Assembly (NCBI GenBank): GCA_964401685.1
Contig: CAYNZH010000006.1
Span: forward strand, 1-64,000
Direction of reading: 5' to 3'
Length of the DNA: 64,000 bases
From: DASRQK01 sp964401685
Lineage (GTDB): Bacteria > Bacteroidota > Bacteroidia > Sphingobacteriales > Sphingobacteriaceae
The notes under the pieces are model-generated. The model saw nothing but the letters and a program-made list of their open reading frames with translations, had not been told where the DNA came from and did not search any database. Every line of letters starts with the position of its first letter. Within the stretch, counting starts at the first letter, position 1. Of the stretch, positions 42,032-50,391 are shown in pieces. A program made the translations under genes and the position numbers.

Positions 42032-43258
42032 TTAAACATTTAATTTTGCTTTTGAATTTATCAAACCGAGGATTAGGCCGCTCAGACCCAAACAAATAAC
42101 ACCCGCCGCATACGCCAGCAGAAACGGAGCACTGGAAAAGAAAACACCTATGACTCCTGACAAGCCTTGCAGCATGAGAATAAATTCCGTTAATATTATG
42201 CCAATCACCAACATAGCAGTTGAAATCCGAATGACTTTGTTCTCTCGAAACACGCGAATAGTAAACAAATAGTACAGTAAAAAAAGACTAATAATCACCA
42301 AAAGGACCAAATGTAAATATGCTATGACAATGGGTCTATATCCGTATGCAAAACGACTTAACTCTGGTATGACTGAAAAAACCTGCAACAGGAATTTCAA
42401 CGTAATAGCCGATCCCACAATAAACAACAAAACCCGTGAAAGCTGTGTGATTTCCTGTCTCAGCAGGGGCAACAGGGGCTTCCACAGGTGCCTTAACCAT
42501 AGCACCCAAACCAATAACTGCGAGCCTGCCGCAGCAACAACCAGGAAATAGAGCCAGGAAGGCATGTCGAACCACAGAACCGATAAAAAATATCCCGGGA
42601 AGCAGGAAGCAAAAAATACCCAAAAAAATAGTTTCTGTCTCCGTATGACGAGCCTGTGCTTCTTTAAAAACTCCTGAAAAAGCCCCATGCAGGCGAAGAA
42701 AAACCAACCGTTGTATTGGAAATGCAGATAAAAGTAGGAAGCCATCAGCTGCTTTCTGCTGTCTATATTGTTGGTTGCCATCAAATAGGACATGTAAAAC
42801 GTACCCAGAGACGAAATGACGAGAAACAGCAGTGAGGCGCGTAACCAGGGATGACTATTGGTTCCCTGCCAATGCATGGCTGCAAAAATGTAGGAAACCA
42901 GAATACTCAGGGTGGTCAAAGTGATGGAAAAAATGCCATAGCCCTGCATGCTAAACGCGATCAGCATCCCGTATGAAAGCAATAAATTGGCCAGAAGTAA
43001 GACCTGTTGGCGATATGGTAGCGTCTGATTAACCTGCCTGTTCAAAAGAATTGCCCCCACAGCAAACATGAGCGTATGAGTGACCCATCCAGAAAAGGCA
43101 AAATGCCAGTGGGCATTTAAGACGTACTGTTGATTGACCCAGGAGATGGGAAGTATAATCTTCAGTCTCATTAACAGACCCAATAGACCAACCATTAGAA
43201 AATTGATGACAGCGATCGCCGCCCAGTTTCTAACACTCATTTTCTCTAAAGTCTTCAT
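42032..43258 (-). CDS. 12-TM membrane protein resembling a degenerate heme-copper oxidase subunit I
   Basis: The product has 408 residues with 12 predicted helices, the number found in heme-copper oxidase subunit I. Helix 2 has NAHWHFAFSGW (His50, His52, His61), similar to the low-spin heme helix of CcoN/NorB. Helix 6 has YFYLHFQYNGWFFF (His179), similar to the active-site helix W-H-x-x-x-G. Helix 10 has AYLHLVLL (His316). The His-His pair of helix 7 and the second His of helix 10 are absent, so a full CuB site is unlikely. It might bind heme and carry electrons or sense NO or O2; this is inference. It lies between a Crp/Fnr gene and SRPBCC, divergent from the nos operon. A TTG start two codons upstream (43264) is possible. 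Confidence 0.65.
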   Translation of the reverse strand: MKTLEKMSVRNWAAIAVINFLMVGLLGLLMRLKIILPISWVNQQYVLNAHWHFAFSGWVTHTLMFAVGAILLNRQVNQTLPYRQQVLLLANLLLSYGMLIAFSMQGYGIFSITLTTLSILVSYIFAAMHWQGTNSHPWLRASLLFLVISSLGTFYMSYLMATNNIDSRKQLMASYFYLHFQYNGWFFFACMGLFQEFLKKHRLVIRRQKLFFWVFFASCFPGYFLSVLWFDMPSWLYFLVVAAAGSQLLVWVLWLRHLWKPLLPLLRQEITQLSRVLLFIVGSAITLKFLLQVFSVIPELSRFAYGYRPIVIAYLHLVLLVIISLFLLYYLFTIRVFRENKVIRISTAMLVIGIILTEFILMLQGLSGVIGVFFSSAPFLLAYAAGVICLGLSGLILGLINSKAKLNV

Positions 43259-43287
43259 GCGCAAGTTACTTTATACTGGGATCCAAT

Positions 43288-43923
43288 TTAATCCTTTAGT
43301 ATCGCTCTGCCGTTGGAAGGGCCCAAAAATACTTTCCCTTTGATGACATCGAGTTTTTTTTCTTTCTGTAGTGTTTTGATGGTTCGAATCACTGTTTCCA
43401 CACGCATTCCCGTCATATTGGCCAATTGCTGACGTGTTAACATCAGTTGATTACAATCTTTACAGACGTACTGTCCTTTTTGCTTATAATACGCAATCAA
43501 ATTCTCCAGAACGTGACCCGGCGAATTGTCGGTCACCGAATTGATGAGGTAGAAATGAAACCTCAGTCTTTCTACAAGGAGTTGCGTAAATTTCCACGCC
43601 ATTTCTGGATGTTCGTCCAGAATTGATAAGAATGCTGACGCCCGTAAACGAAGGATTTGGCAGGCTGTGTCCGCGATGGCGGTTGCCGCGTAAGGTTGAC
43701 CATCAATCAAGGGGAATTCTCCGAAACTCTCGCCAGATTCAACTATCCAATGTAATATTTCCTTTCCGTCAGCAGAGAAATTTGACCACCGAACTCGGCC
43801 GGAAACCAATTGAAAATAATAATTTCCCGTGCAACCTTCTGAAAAAATAACTTCGCCAGCGGCAATATCTTTGTAAACAGCCCCCTTTTGAAGAAGAAGT
43901 TCTGAGGATATCATTTCGTTCAT
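43288..43923 (-). CDS. Crp/Fnr family transcriptional regulator
   Basis: The product has 211 residues from ATG 43923. The cyclic-nucleotide-like beta-barrel (about 20-115) shows GEVIFSEGCTGNYYFQLVSG and GESFGEFPLIDGQPYAATAIA. A long helix follows, then a winged helix (about 150-208) with LTRQQLANMTGMRVETVIRTIKTL. VCKDC precedes the helix-turn-helix; this Cys pair is not the N-terminal Fnr cluster. It is divergent from the nos operon (about 200 bp between starts) and leads the minus-strand operon, so it may control both, for example in response to low oxygen or NO. Confidence 0.88.
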   Translation of the reverse strand: MNEMISSELLLQKGAVYKDIAAGEVIFSEGCTGNYYFQLVSGRVRWSNFSADGKEILHWIVESGESFGEFPLIDGQPYAATAIADTACQILRLRASAFLSILDEHPEMAWKFTQLLVERLRFHFYLINSVTDNSPGHVLENLIAYYKQKGQYVCKDCNQLMLTRQQLANMTGMRVETVIRTIKTLQKEKKLDVIKGKVFLGPSNGRAILKD

Positions 43924-44063
43924 ATTCAAATTCCTCCATAGTGAAAAGATGATCTAGGATCGCCTATAAAACAAATCTCCCAATCACTTTGTATAATAAT
44001 GGTAATGCGCCTTAGTTCCAAGTGGATATGCGTACAATCATAAAAGATCTGTTATTAAGTAAT

Positions 44064-44084
44064 TAACTTTGCTAGCAATCAAAG
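44064..44084 (+). promoter_or_regulatory. Candidate promoter/operator of the nos operon
   Basis: TAACTTTG at 44064-44071 fits the -7 consensus TAnnTTTG, and the start codon at 44124 gives a leader of about 45 bases. No TTTG box lies 19-23 bp upstream, as expected for an activator-dependent promoter. A 5 bp inverted repeat CTTTG (44067-44071) / CAAAG (44080-44084) overlaps the -7 box and may bind a regulator. No clear TTGAT-N4-ATCAA Fnr box was found. Confidence 0.35.
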
Positions 44085-44123
44085 ATAACAATTAGAAATA
44101 AGTTTCACAAAAAACCAGTACCA

Positions 44124-44597
44124 ATGAAAAAAGCGATTATTTGTGTAGTCATCGGTGTATTTATTTATGCTTGTGGCCAAAATGGAAACCAAAACTCCGG
44201 AACAGACGCATCGAATAATTCCGGTGACAGGACAAGTCAAGTATCTGACTATGATCCACTCAGAGGGGAAGGAGAGTTTGAGAACATGGTTCTTCCCGAA
44301 AACCTCGATCATGAAATGGCCAAAAACGGAAAGTTAATTTCAGACTTAAAATGTGCCAGTTGCCATAAGTATACCGATGAACGATTGGTAGGACCAGGCT
44401 GGGCAGGCGTAACTGAGAAGCATCGGCCGGAGTGGATTATGAATTTTATTACAAATCCTGACCCCATGATTGATAAAGACCCTGAATTGCAAGCGCAATT
44501 GGAGCTTTGTCTGGTCAGAATGCCCAATCAAAATCTATCAAATGACGATGCACGGGAGGTTCTGGAATTTATGAGACAAAATGACGGCGTACAATAA
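44124..44597 (+). CDS. Monoheme cytochrome c lipoprotein of the nos operon
   Basis: The product has 157 residues. The lipoprotein signal ends at Cys17 (IYAC), and an Asn/Ser/Gly-rich linker follows. Class I cytochrome c is shown by the heme motif KCASCHK (about 75-80) with a distal Met in RMPNQNLS and the C-terminal DDAREVLEFM helix. It most likely brings electrons to NosZ, whose gene starts 24 bp downstream. In clade II nos operons cytochromes c commonly replace the NosR route. Confidence 0.9.
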   Translation: MKKAIICVVIGVFIYACGQNGNQNSGTDASNNSGDRTSQVSDYDPLRGEGEFENMVLPENLDHEMAKNGKLISDLKCASCHKYTDERLVGPGWAGVTEKHRPEWIMNFITNPDPMIDKDPELQAQLELCLVRMPNQNLSNDDAREVLEFMRQNDGVQ

Positions 44598-44621
44598 TTG
44601 ACATCCTTTTAATTAAACGAT

Positions 44622-46589
44622 ATGAAACTTAAATCAATGTTATGGATCATTCCAGTTTTAGTGGGATCCATGTCGATCAATGCATGTAAACCTAAGGGAG
44701 TGGGAAGCGCTCTGAGTGGCGATGCCGCTGAAAGAGTATATATTCCGCCCGGAGAGTACGATGAGTTCTACACATTTACTTCTGGAGGTTTTAGTGGGCA
44801 AATGACCGTCTACGGACTACCGAGCGGACGATTGCTCAAACTAATACCGGTATTTTCGGTAAATGCTGAAAATGCTTGGGGATTTAGCGAGGAAACCAAG
44901 CCGATGCTCAACACATCACATGGATTTGTGCCTTGGGATGATCTGCATCATATTGAATCCTCTTTTACGGATGGGATGCCGGATGGTCGGTGGATGTTTG
45001 CAAATTCAAACAACACGCCGCGTCTCGCGCGTATAGACCTGACCACTTTTACAACTGCTGAAATCATTGAAATACCGAATACCGGGGGAAATCACTGTTC
45101 GCCATTTACGACAGAAAACTCAGAATATGTGATTGCCGCGACCCGTTTTAGCGTTCCACCCGATGGCCCTGAAAGTGATGTGTCCATCGCTTCTTATAAG
45201 GAAAACTTTACGGGGCATATCAGTTTTGTAAGTGTCGATAAAGAAACAGGAGAATTTGATATTGCATTTCAACTGAAGACACCTGGTTTGAACTTTGACT
45301 TGTCCAGTGCTGGGAAAGGCATCTCAGACGGTTGGCTATTTCTTAGTACCTACAACTCTGAACAAGCCCACACGTTGCTGGAAGTCAATGCCTCGAAAAA
45401 CGACAAGGATTTTATCCTGGCGATCAACTGGAAAAAAGCGGAAGAATATTTCAAGGCAGGAAGGGGCCGGAAGCAGGCAGTCAGATACGCACATAATAAA
45501 TTTGACAAAGATACCCACACAGCAACTTCTGAGATGAAAACTGAAGTCGTGGTATTGGACATCGCCGATTTTGACGACTTGGCCTACCTGATTCCTTGTC
45601 CAAAGTCTCCTCATGGAGCAGACGTGAGTCCAACCGGGGAATACATTGTAGGAAGTGGTAAACTGGCCGCGTTGATCCCTGTATTCAGCTTTGAAAAATT
45701 GCAGAAAGCCATTAGCGAATCAGATTTTGAAACCGAACTATACGGCGGAATTCCGGTCATCAATTACGAGTCAGCGCTACATGGTGAAGTCCAAAAGCCG
45801 GGTTTAGGCCCATTGCACACAGAATTTGATGAGAAAGGAAATGCATATACTTCTTTCTTTGTTTCCTCTGAAGTCGTAAAATGGGACATAGAAACCTTAG
45901 AAGTACTTGACAGACAGCCGACTTATTATTCTGTCGGACACCTGATGGTCGCTGGCGGAAACGCAAAAACCCCTTACGGGAAATATTTGGTAGCCTACAA
46001 CAAAATTACCAAAGACCGCTTCCTGCCAACTGGGCCGGAATTGGCTCACAGTGCGCAGCTCTTTGATATCAGTGGGGACAAAATGGAGTTGCTTCTGGAT
46101 TTTCCCACCCTTGGAGAGCCTCATTATGCCCAGGCTATCCCTGCAGACCTGATCATGGATAAATCGGTAAAAATATACGACATTAATGCAAACACGCACC
46201 CTCATAAAACCAATGGAGAGGCGGAAGCCAGGGTTGTTCGCGAGTCGAGCAACCTGGTGAGGGTTTACATGACGACGATACGTTCGCACTTGACACCCGA
46301 TGTCATTGAGGGGGTGCAATTGGGAGACACAGTCTATTTCCATGTGACCAATCTCGAGCAAGACTGGGATATGCCTCACGGATTTGCGATCAAGGGTAAC
46401 AACAACTCTGAGTTGCTAGTTATGCCCGGTGAAACCACGACACTAAAGTGGGTGCCCGACCGCGTGGGAATATTTCCTTTCTATTGTACGGATTTCTGTT
46501 CGGCCCTACATCAGGAAATGTCCGGGTACGCCAGAGTATCCCCACGGGGAAGCAATGTTCCCATCACCTATTATACCGGTGAAAACTAA
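44622..46589 (+). CDS. nosZ: Nitrous oxide reductase, clade II (Sec-type) NosZ
   Basis: The product has 655 residues. The signal peptide is lipoprotein/Sec-like (SINAC, Cys22) and has no twin arginine, the mark of clade II. The seven CuZ histidines can be traced: His109-110 (DDLHHIE), His158 (GGNHCS), PHGADVSP, GPLHTEFDEKG, GHLMVAGG and GEPHYAQA. The C-terminal cupredoxin CuA domain has DMPHGFAI and YCTDFCSALHQEM with Cys622, Cys626, His630 and Met633. It reduces N2O to N2 in the periplasm, the last step of denitrification. No nitrite or NO reductase genes are in the window, so this may be a pure N2O consumer; genes outside the window could change that. Confidence 0.97.
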   Translation: MKLKSMLWIIPVLVGSMSINACKPKGVGSALSGDAAERVYIPPGEYDEFYTFTSGGFSGQMTVYGLPSGRLLKLIPVFSVNAENAWGFSEETKPMLNTSHGFVPWDDLHHIESSFTDGMPDGRWMFANSNNTPRLARIDLTTFTTAEIIEIPNTGGNHCSPFTTENSEYVIAATRFSVPPDGPESDVSIASYKENFTGHISFVSVDKETGEFDIAFQLKTPGLNFDLSSAGKGISDGWLFLSTYNSEQAHTLLEVNASKNDKDFILAINWKKAEEYFKAGRGRKQAVRYAHNKFDKDTHTATSEMKTEVVVLDIADFDDLAYLIPCPKSPHGADVSPTGEYIVGSGKLAALIPVFSFEKLQKAISESDFETELYGGIPVINYESALHGEVQKPGLGPLHTEFDEKGNAYTSFFVSSEVVKWDIETLEVLDRQPTYYSVGHLMVAGGNAKTPYGKYLVAYNKITKDRFLPTGPELAHSAQLFDISGDKMELLLDFPTLGEPHYAQAIPADLIMDKSVKIYDINANTHPHKTNGEAEARVVRESSNLVRVYMTTIRSHLTPDVIEGVQLGDTVYFHVTNLEQDWDMPHGFAIKGNNNSELLVMPGETTTLKWVPDRVGIFPFYCTDFCSALHQEMSGYARVSPRGSNVPITYYTGEN

Positions 46590-46612
46590 TTTTACAGCAA
46601 AACACGAGTAGC

Positions 46613-47209
46613 GTGAAAACCAACAAGAAATTAAAACCTTTGCACAGAGCCATCCTCGCCTTCAGCGGGGTGGCTTTGCTAGCTGTGATCCTTTTGCCTA
46701 TTTGGCGAATTGAATTGATAGCACCCCAATACCCCGAGGGGCTTGAGTTGCTGATTTACAGCTATAAGATCGCAGGTCAGGTGGATATTATCAATGGATT
46801 GAACCATTATATCGGTATGAAAGAGCTGAGAACCGAAGATTTTATTGAATTTACGGTGCTGCCATATATCATTGGAGTATACGGACTCGCTTTTATTCTG
46901 GTCGGACTACTGGCTCGCAGACGGGGGCTATATATTTTAATGGGTGCATTTTTGTTGTTTGGCGTGGTCGCGATGGTAGATTTTTATATTTGGCTACACA
47001 ATTACGGTCACAATTTAGATCCAAACGCCGCGATCAAAGTACCGGGCATGGCTTACCAACCGCCTTTGATCGGTTACAAGCAGCTTCTGAATTTTCTTGC
47101 ATTCTCTATCCCAGCGATTGGAGGATGGATTTTCATCGGGTGTGGTGTTTTGCTTGCGTACTGTACATTCTCCGAATGGAGATTAACTAAAAAAAGAACG
47201 GATGTTTAG
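46613..47209 (+). CDS. Four-TM membrane protein of the nos operon (possible NosB equivalent)
   Basis: The product has 198 residues from a GTG start. Predicted helices lie at about 13-30, 83-102, 107-130 and 160-182. The loop DIINGLNHYIGMKEL is a likely functional motif with His and Asn residues. Clade II nos clusters often have a membrane protein between nosZ and the maturation genes, called NosB in Wolinella; equivalence is inferred from position only. It starts 24 bp after nosZ and overlaps nosL by 8 bp. Confidence 0.72.
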   Translation: MKTNKKLKPLHRAILAFSGVALLAVILLPIWRIELIAPQYPEGLELLIYSYKIAGQVDIINGLNHYIGMKELRTEDFIEFTVLPYIIGVYGLAFILVGLLARRRGLYILMGAFLLFGVVAMVDFYIWLHNYGHNLDPNAAIKVPGMAYQPPLIGYKQLLNFLAFSIPAIGGWIFIGCGVLLAYCTFSEWRLTKKRTDV

Positions 47210-47639
47210 AAAGTTATTTTGGGGCCTTATAGCGTTTAATCTAATGCTATTGAGTAACTCATGCACTGAGGAAGGTCCACAGGCTATACGTTATGGGCAG
47301 GATCAATGTGTTTATTGCAAGATGACCGTGAGCGACCCACGGTTTGGGACGCAAATTTTGACCAAAAAGGGGCGAGCATTGAACTTTGATGATTTACAGT
47401 GTATGGTCGCTCATGTCAAAGCAGACGAAGTGAATGAAGGTGATATTTCTGAATATTACCTTCCTGATTATACCAACAACAATCAACTGTTGCCAGCAAA
47501 AGAGATGGTGCTTTTGAAAAGTGAGTCTCTGAGAAGTCCCATGCGGGGAGATGTTGCGGCATTTAGCGCGTTAGCGGATCTACAGGAAGCTCAAAAAGTA
47601 CACGGAGGAGAGATTATTGGTTGGGATGAACTTTGGTAA
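47202..47639 (+). CDS. nosL: Copper chaperone lipoprotein NosL
   Basis: The product has 145 residues. Lipoprotein signal with Cys21 (LSNSC), then the NosL signature CVYCKMTVSDPRFGTQI (Cu(I) ligands Cys and Met) and NFDDLQCMVAH. NosL binds Cu(I) and passes it to NosDFY/NosZ during CuZ assembly. Overlaps the previous gene by 8 bp and nosD by 14 bp. Confidence 0.94.
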   Translation: MFRKLFWGLIAFNLMLLSNSCTEEGPQAIRYGQDQCVYCKMTVSDPRFGTQILTKKGRALNFDDLQCMVAHVKADEVNEGDISEYYLPDYTNNNQLLPAKEMVLLKSESLRSPMRGDVAAFSALADLQEAQKVHGGEIIGWDELW

Positions 47640-48873
47640 ATCACTTTTATTATTTTGCATTTGTTTCATCGCGGGCTATCAGATCTGTGGAGCAGCCATC
47701 ATCAAGGTAGGGCCGGGAGAAAAAGTCAAATCGATCAACGAAGGGATTGGAATGGCTCAGCCTCACGATACGGTCTTAGTCCTCGGGGGGCAGTACCGCG
47801 AGGGTAATATTGAGATACGGAAGTCTTTGGTTCTGCTAGGCCGGGATAGGCCAGTCATTGACGGTCAGAAAAAACACGAACCCTTGTCAATTTACGCTCC
47901 CCATGTGACTGTTCAAGGTTTTTTGGTTAAAAATTCTGGGAGGTCTTCCATTTCCGATGTGGGAGCAATTAAAATATATCACACCCACAATGTCACAATC
48001 GAGGATAATATTCTGGATGACAATTTCTTTGGGATTTATGCACAGCAAGCGAAAAACTGCGTTATCTCGAACAATCAGCTGACCGCCTACGGTGGAACAG
48101 AACTACTAACCGGCAATGGCATTCACGCCTGGAAATCGGACGGCTTGATTATCTCCAACAACACCATTAAAGGGCACCGTGACGGCATTTACCTAGAATT
48201 TGTCACAGCGACTCACTCAGACAATAATCAGGTTATCGGCAACCTGCGATACGGTCTGCACTTTATGTTTTCACACGATAATAGCTACACGCACAATACC
48301 TTTACGGGCAACGGTGCTGGAGTTGCTGTCATGTACACGAGAAATGTGCGCATGGAATACAATGTTTTCAATGAAAATTGGGGAGACGCTGCTTATGGCT
48401 TGCTTCTCAAAGACATTATGGATAGTCACATTGAACACAATATTTTCGTCAACAACACCACGGGAATTTACATTGAAGGTAGCAATCGGGTGCAAATACA
48501 GCACAATCGTTTTGAAGAAAATGGGTGGGCTCTCAAAATCCAGGGGAGTTCAATGGATAACACTATTTTTAAGAATAATTTTATTCACAATACCTTCGAT
48601 GTTGCGACGACTGGATCATCACGCACAAATAAATTTGAACAGAACTATTGGGATAAGTACGAGGGCTACGATTTGGATAAAAACAATGAAGGCGATATAC
48701 CTTACAGGCCGGTGAGTCTGTATTCAATTATCGGGGAAAAATATCCGCCGGCGATGCTGCTTTTTCGGAGCTTTATGGTGATGCTTCTCGACAGGACAGA
48801 GCGTATGATTCCAAGTCTAACCCCTGAAAATGTTAAAGACAATCGTCCGTTAATGAAACCTCTGGACCTATGA
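47626..48873 (+). CDS. nosD: Periplasmic copper-insertion protein NosD
   Basis: The product has 415 residues from ATG 47626, inside the end of nosL; TTG at 47617 is the other option. A signal peptide (about 1-24) is followed by right-handed beta-helix repeats (about 75-350, many N-x-I/F-x-x-N turns such as IEHNIFVNN and VISNNQL) typical of NosD. The C-terminus is a hydrophobic segment (SLYSIIGEKYPPAMLLFRSFMVMLL). NosD works with the NosFY ABC transporter to mature the copper site of NosZ. Its stop overlaps nosF by 4 bp. Confidence 0.94.
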   Translation: MNFGKSLLLFCICFIAGYQICGAAIIKVGPGEKVKSINEGIGMAQPHDTVLVLGGQYREGNIEIRKSLVLLGRDRPVIDGQKKHEPLSIYAPHVTVQGFLVKNSGRSSISDVGAIKIYHTHNVTIEDNILDDNFFGIYAQQAKNCVISNNQLTAYGGTELLTGNGIHAWKSDGLIISNNTIKGHRDGIYLEFVTATHSDNNQVIGNLRYGLHFMFSHDNSYTHNTFTGNGAGVAVMYTRNVRMEYNVFNENWGDAAYGLLLKDIMDSHIEHNIFVNNTTGIYIEGSNRVQIQHNRFEENGWALKIQGSSMDNTIFKNNFIHNTFDVATTGSSRTNKFEQNYWDKYEGYDLDKNNEGDIPYRPVSLYSIIGEKYPPAMLLFRSFMVMLLDRTERMIPSLTPENVKDNRPLMKPLDL

Positions 48874-49601
48874 TATCTATCGATAAATTGACAAAAAATT
48901 TTGGGAAGTTTCGCGCGTTGGACGAAATTGACCTATCACTGGGAGCCGGAGAATGTGTGGCCCTGATCGGACCGAATGGATGCGGAAAAACGACCTTGAT
49001 CAAAACAATTTTGGGAATTGTCATTCCCAGCAGTGGCCGTGTCTTGGTTGAAGGCAAGGATATTTCAGGCCAGTGGGAATATCGTCAAAACATCGGATAT
49101 ATGCCGCAAATCGGCCGCTATCCCGACAATATGAGCATCGCGCAGGTTCTCTCTATGATGAAAGAAATCCGGTTCAAAGAAGAAGCAATCCTCGATGAAA
49201 CGCTCATAGAACATTTTGACATCAAAAGCATACGAGACAAAAAGATGCGCACACTTTCAGGGGGGACAAGGCAAAAAGTGAGTGCCTGCCTCGCGTTCCT
49301 ATTTGACCCAAAAATACTCATACTCGATGAGCCGACCGCTGGTCTAGATCCAGTATCCACCGAAATTTTAAGAGAAAAAATCCTCGAGGAAAAACAAAAA
49401 GGGAAGTTGATCATCATTACCTCTCATGTACTTAGTGAATTGGACGACCTCGCTTCACAGGTGATCTTCATGCAGGACGGGCACATTGAATTCCAGAAAA
49501 ACATGAGGGAGCTACATCTGGAAACCGGAGAAATCAGAATATCCAGAGCGATTGCAAGTATCATCACAGGAAAAAATCTAAAAAAGGAGGACTTGCAATG
49601 A
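48870..49601 (+). CDS. nosF: ABC transporter ATPase NosF
   Basis: The product has 243 residues. Walker A GPNGCGKTT, the signature motif LSGGTRQK and Walker B LILDEPTAGLD with ITSHVLSEL are all intact. It is the ATPase of the NosDFY copper-site assembly transporter. It starts with a 4 bp overlap to nosD and overlaps nosY by 4 bp; the sequence AAGGAGG lies before nosY, so translation is tightly coupled. Confidence 0.96.
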   Translation: MISIDKLTKNFGKFRALDEIDLSLGAGECVALIGPNGCGKTTLIKTILGIVIPSSGRVLVEGKDISGQWEYRQNIGYMPQIGRYPDNMSIAQVLSMMKEIRFKEEAILDETLIEHFDIKSIRDKKMRTLSGGTRQKVSACLAFLFDPKILILDEPTAGLDPVSTEILREKILEEKQKGKLIIITSHVLSELDDLASQVIFMQDGHIEFQKNMRELHLETGEIRISRAIASIITGKNLKKEDLQ

Positions 49602-50365
49602 ATAAACTGATGAAACACGTACTCACCGACATGCTCAAGAGCCGAACCATCATTGTTTACACGATCGTACTCGCCCTGCTCTCTTTCACCATCTTTAACA
49701 TGGAGACCAACCACGCTAAGGGAATTGCGACTTTGCTCAATTTCATGCTGTTTATCGTTCCCTTGGTTTGTTTGATATTTTCCACCATTTACGTTTATAA
49801 CAGTGTAGAATTTGTCGAGTTATTGGTAAGTCAACCGTTGAAACGGCAGTCCATCTGGAGCAGTATGTTTGCTGGACTTGCCATTTCCGTCTGTGTAGCA
49901 TTTCTTTTAGGAATGGGAGTGCCGGTGCTGATCTATGCGCCCACCACAGCTGGAATGATCGTGGTTCTTTCCGGCTGTATTCTCTCGGTAATCTTTGTGG
50001 CGATCGCGCTGTGGGCTGCGGTTCGGATTCGAGACAAGGCCAAAGGCATCGGGTTAGTCATCATGCTGTGGTTGTATTTCGCATTACTTTTTGATGCCAT
50101 CGTACTTTTTCTGCTGTTCCAATTTGCTGACTACCCGATAGAAAAAGCCATGATTGCTGTATCCATGCTTAATCCCATCGATATTGCCCGAATCCTCAGC
50201 TTATTGCAGATTGATTTGTCGGTTATGATGGGGTATACCGGAGCCGTGTTTAGGAACTTCTTTGGCACCAGCATTGGCATGGCTATCACTGTTCTTGTGC
50301 TAATGGCTTGGGTGCTCATTCCTGCGTGGTCGTCATTGCAGCATTTTAAGAGGAAGGATTTATGA
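49598..50365 (+). CDS. nosY: ABC transporter permease NosY
   Basis: The product has 255 residues with six predicted helices, of ABC-2 type. SVEFVELLVSQPLKRQSIWSSMF follows the NosY loop pattern, and YTGAVFRNFFGTSIGM lies before the last helix. Membrane part of NosDFY and the last gene of the operon. The convergent serine hydrolase gene ends 26 bp further; no strong hairpin was seen between them. Confidence 0.94.
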   Translation: MNKLMKHVLTDMLKSRTIIVYTIVLALLSFTIFNMETNHAKGIATLLNFMLFIVPLVCLIFSTIYVYNSVEFVELLVSQPLKRQSIWSSMFAGLAISVCVAFLLGMGVPVLIYAPTTAGMIVVLSGCILSVIFVAIALWAAVRIRDKAKGIGLVIMLWLYFALLFDAIVLFLLFQFADYPIEKAMIAVSMLNPIDIARILSLLQIDLSVMMGYTGAVFRNFFGTSIGMAITVLVLMAWVLIPAWSSLQHFKRKDL

Positions 50366-50391
50366 CGCCTTCGCAAAGTCGGGCTTCGCAA

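Noticed and set aside
48000..48600. Many AACAAT/AATACC words in nosD, considered as DNA repeats.
   Set aside because: They encode the Asn turns of the beta-helix repeats and are not conserved as DNA.
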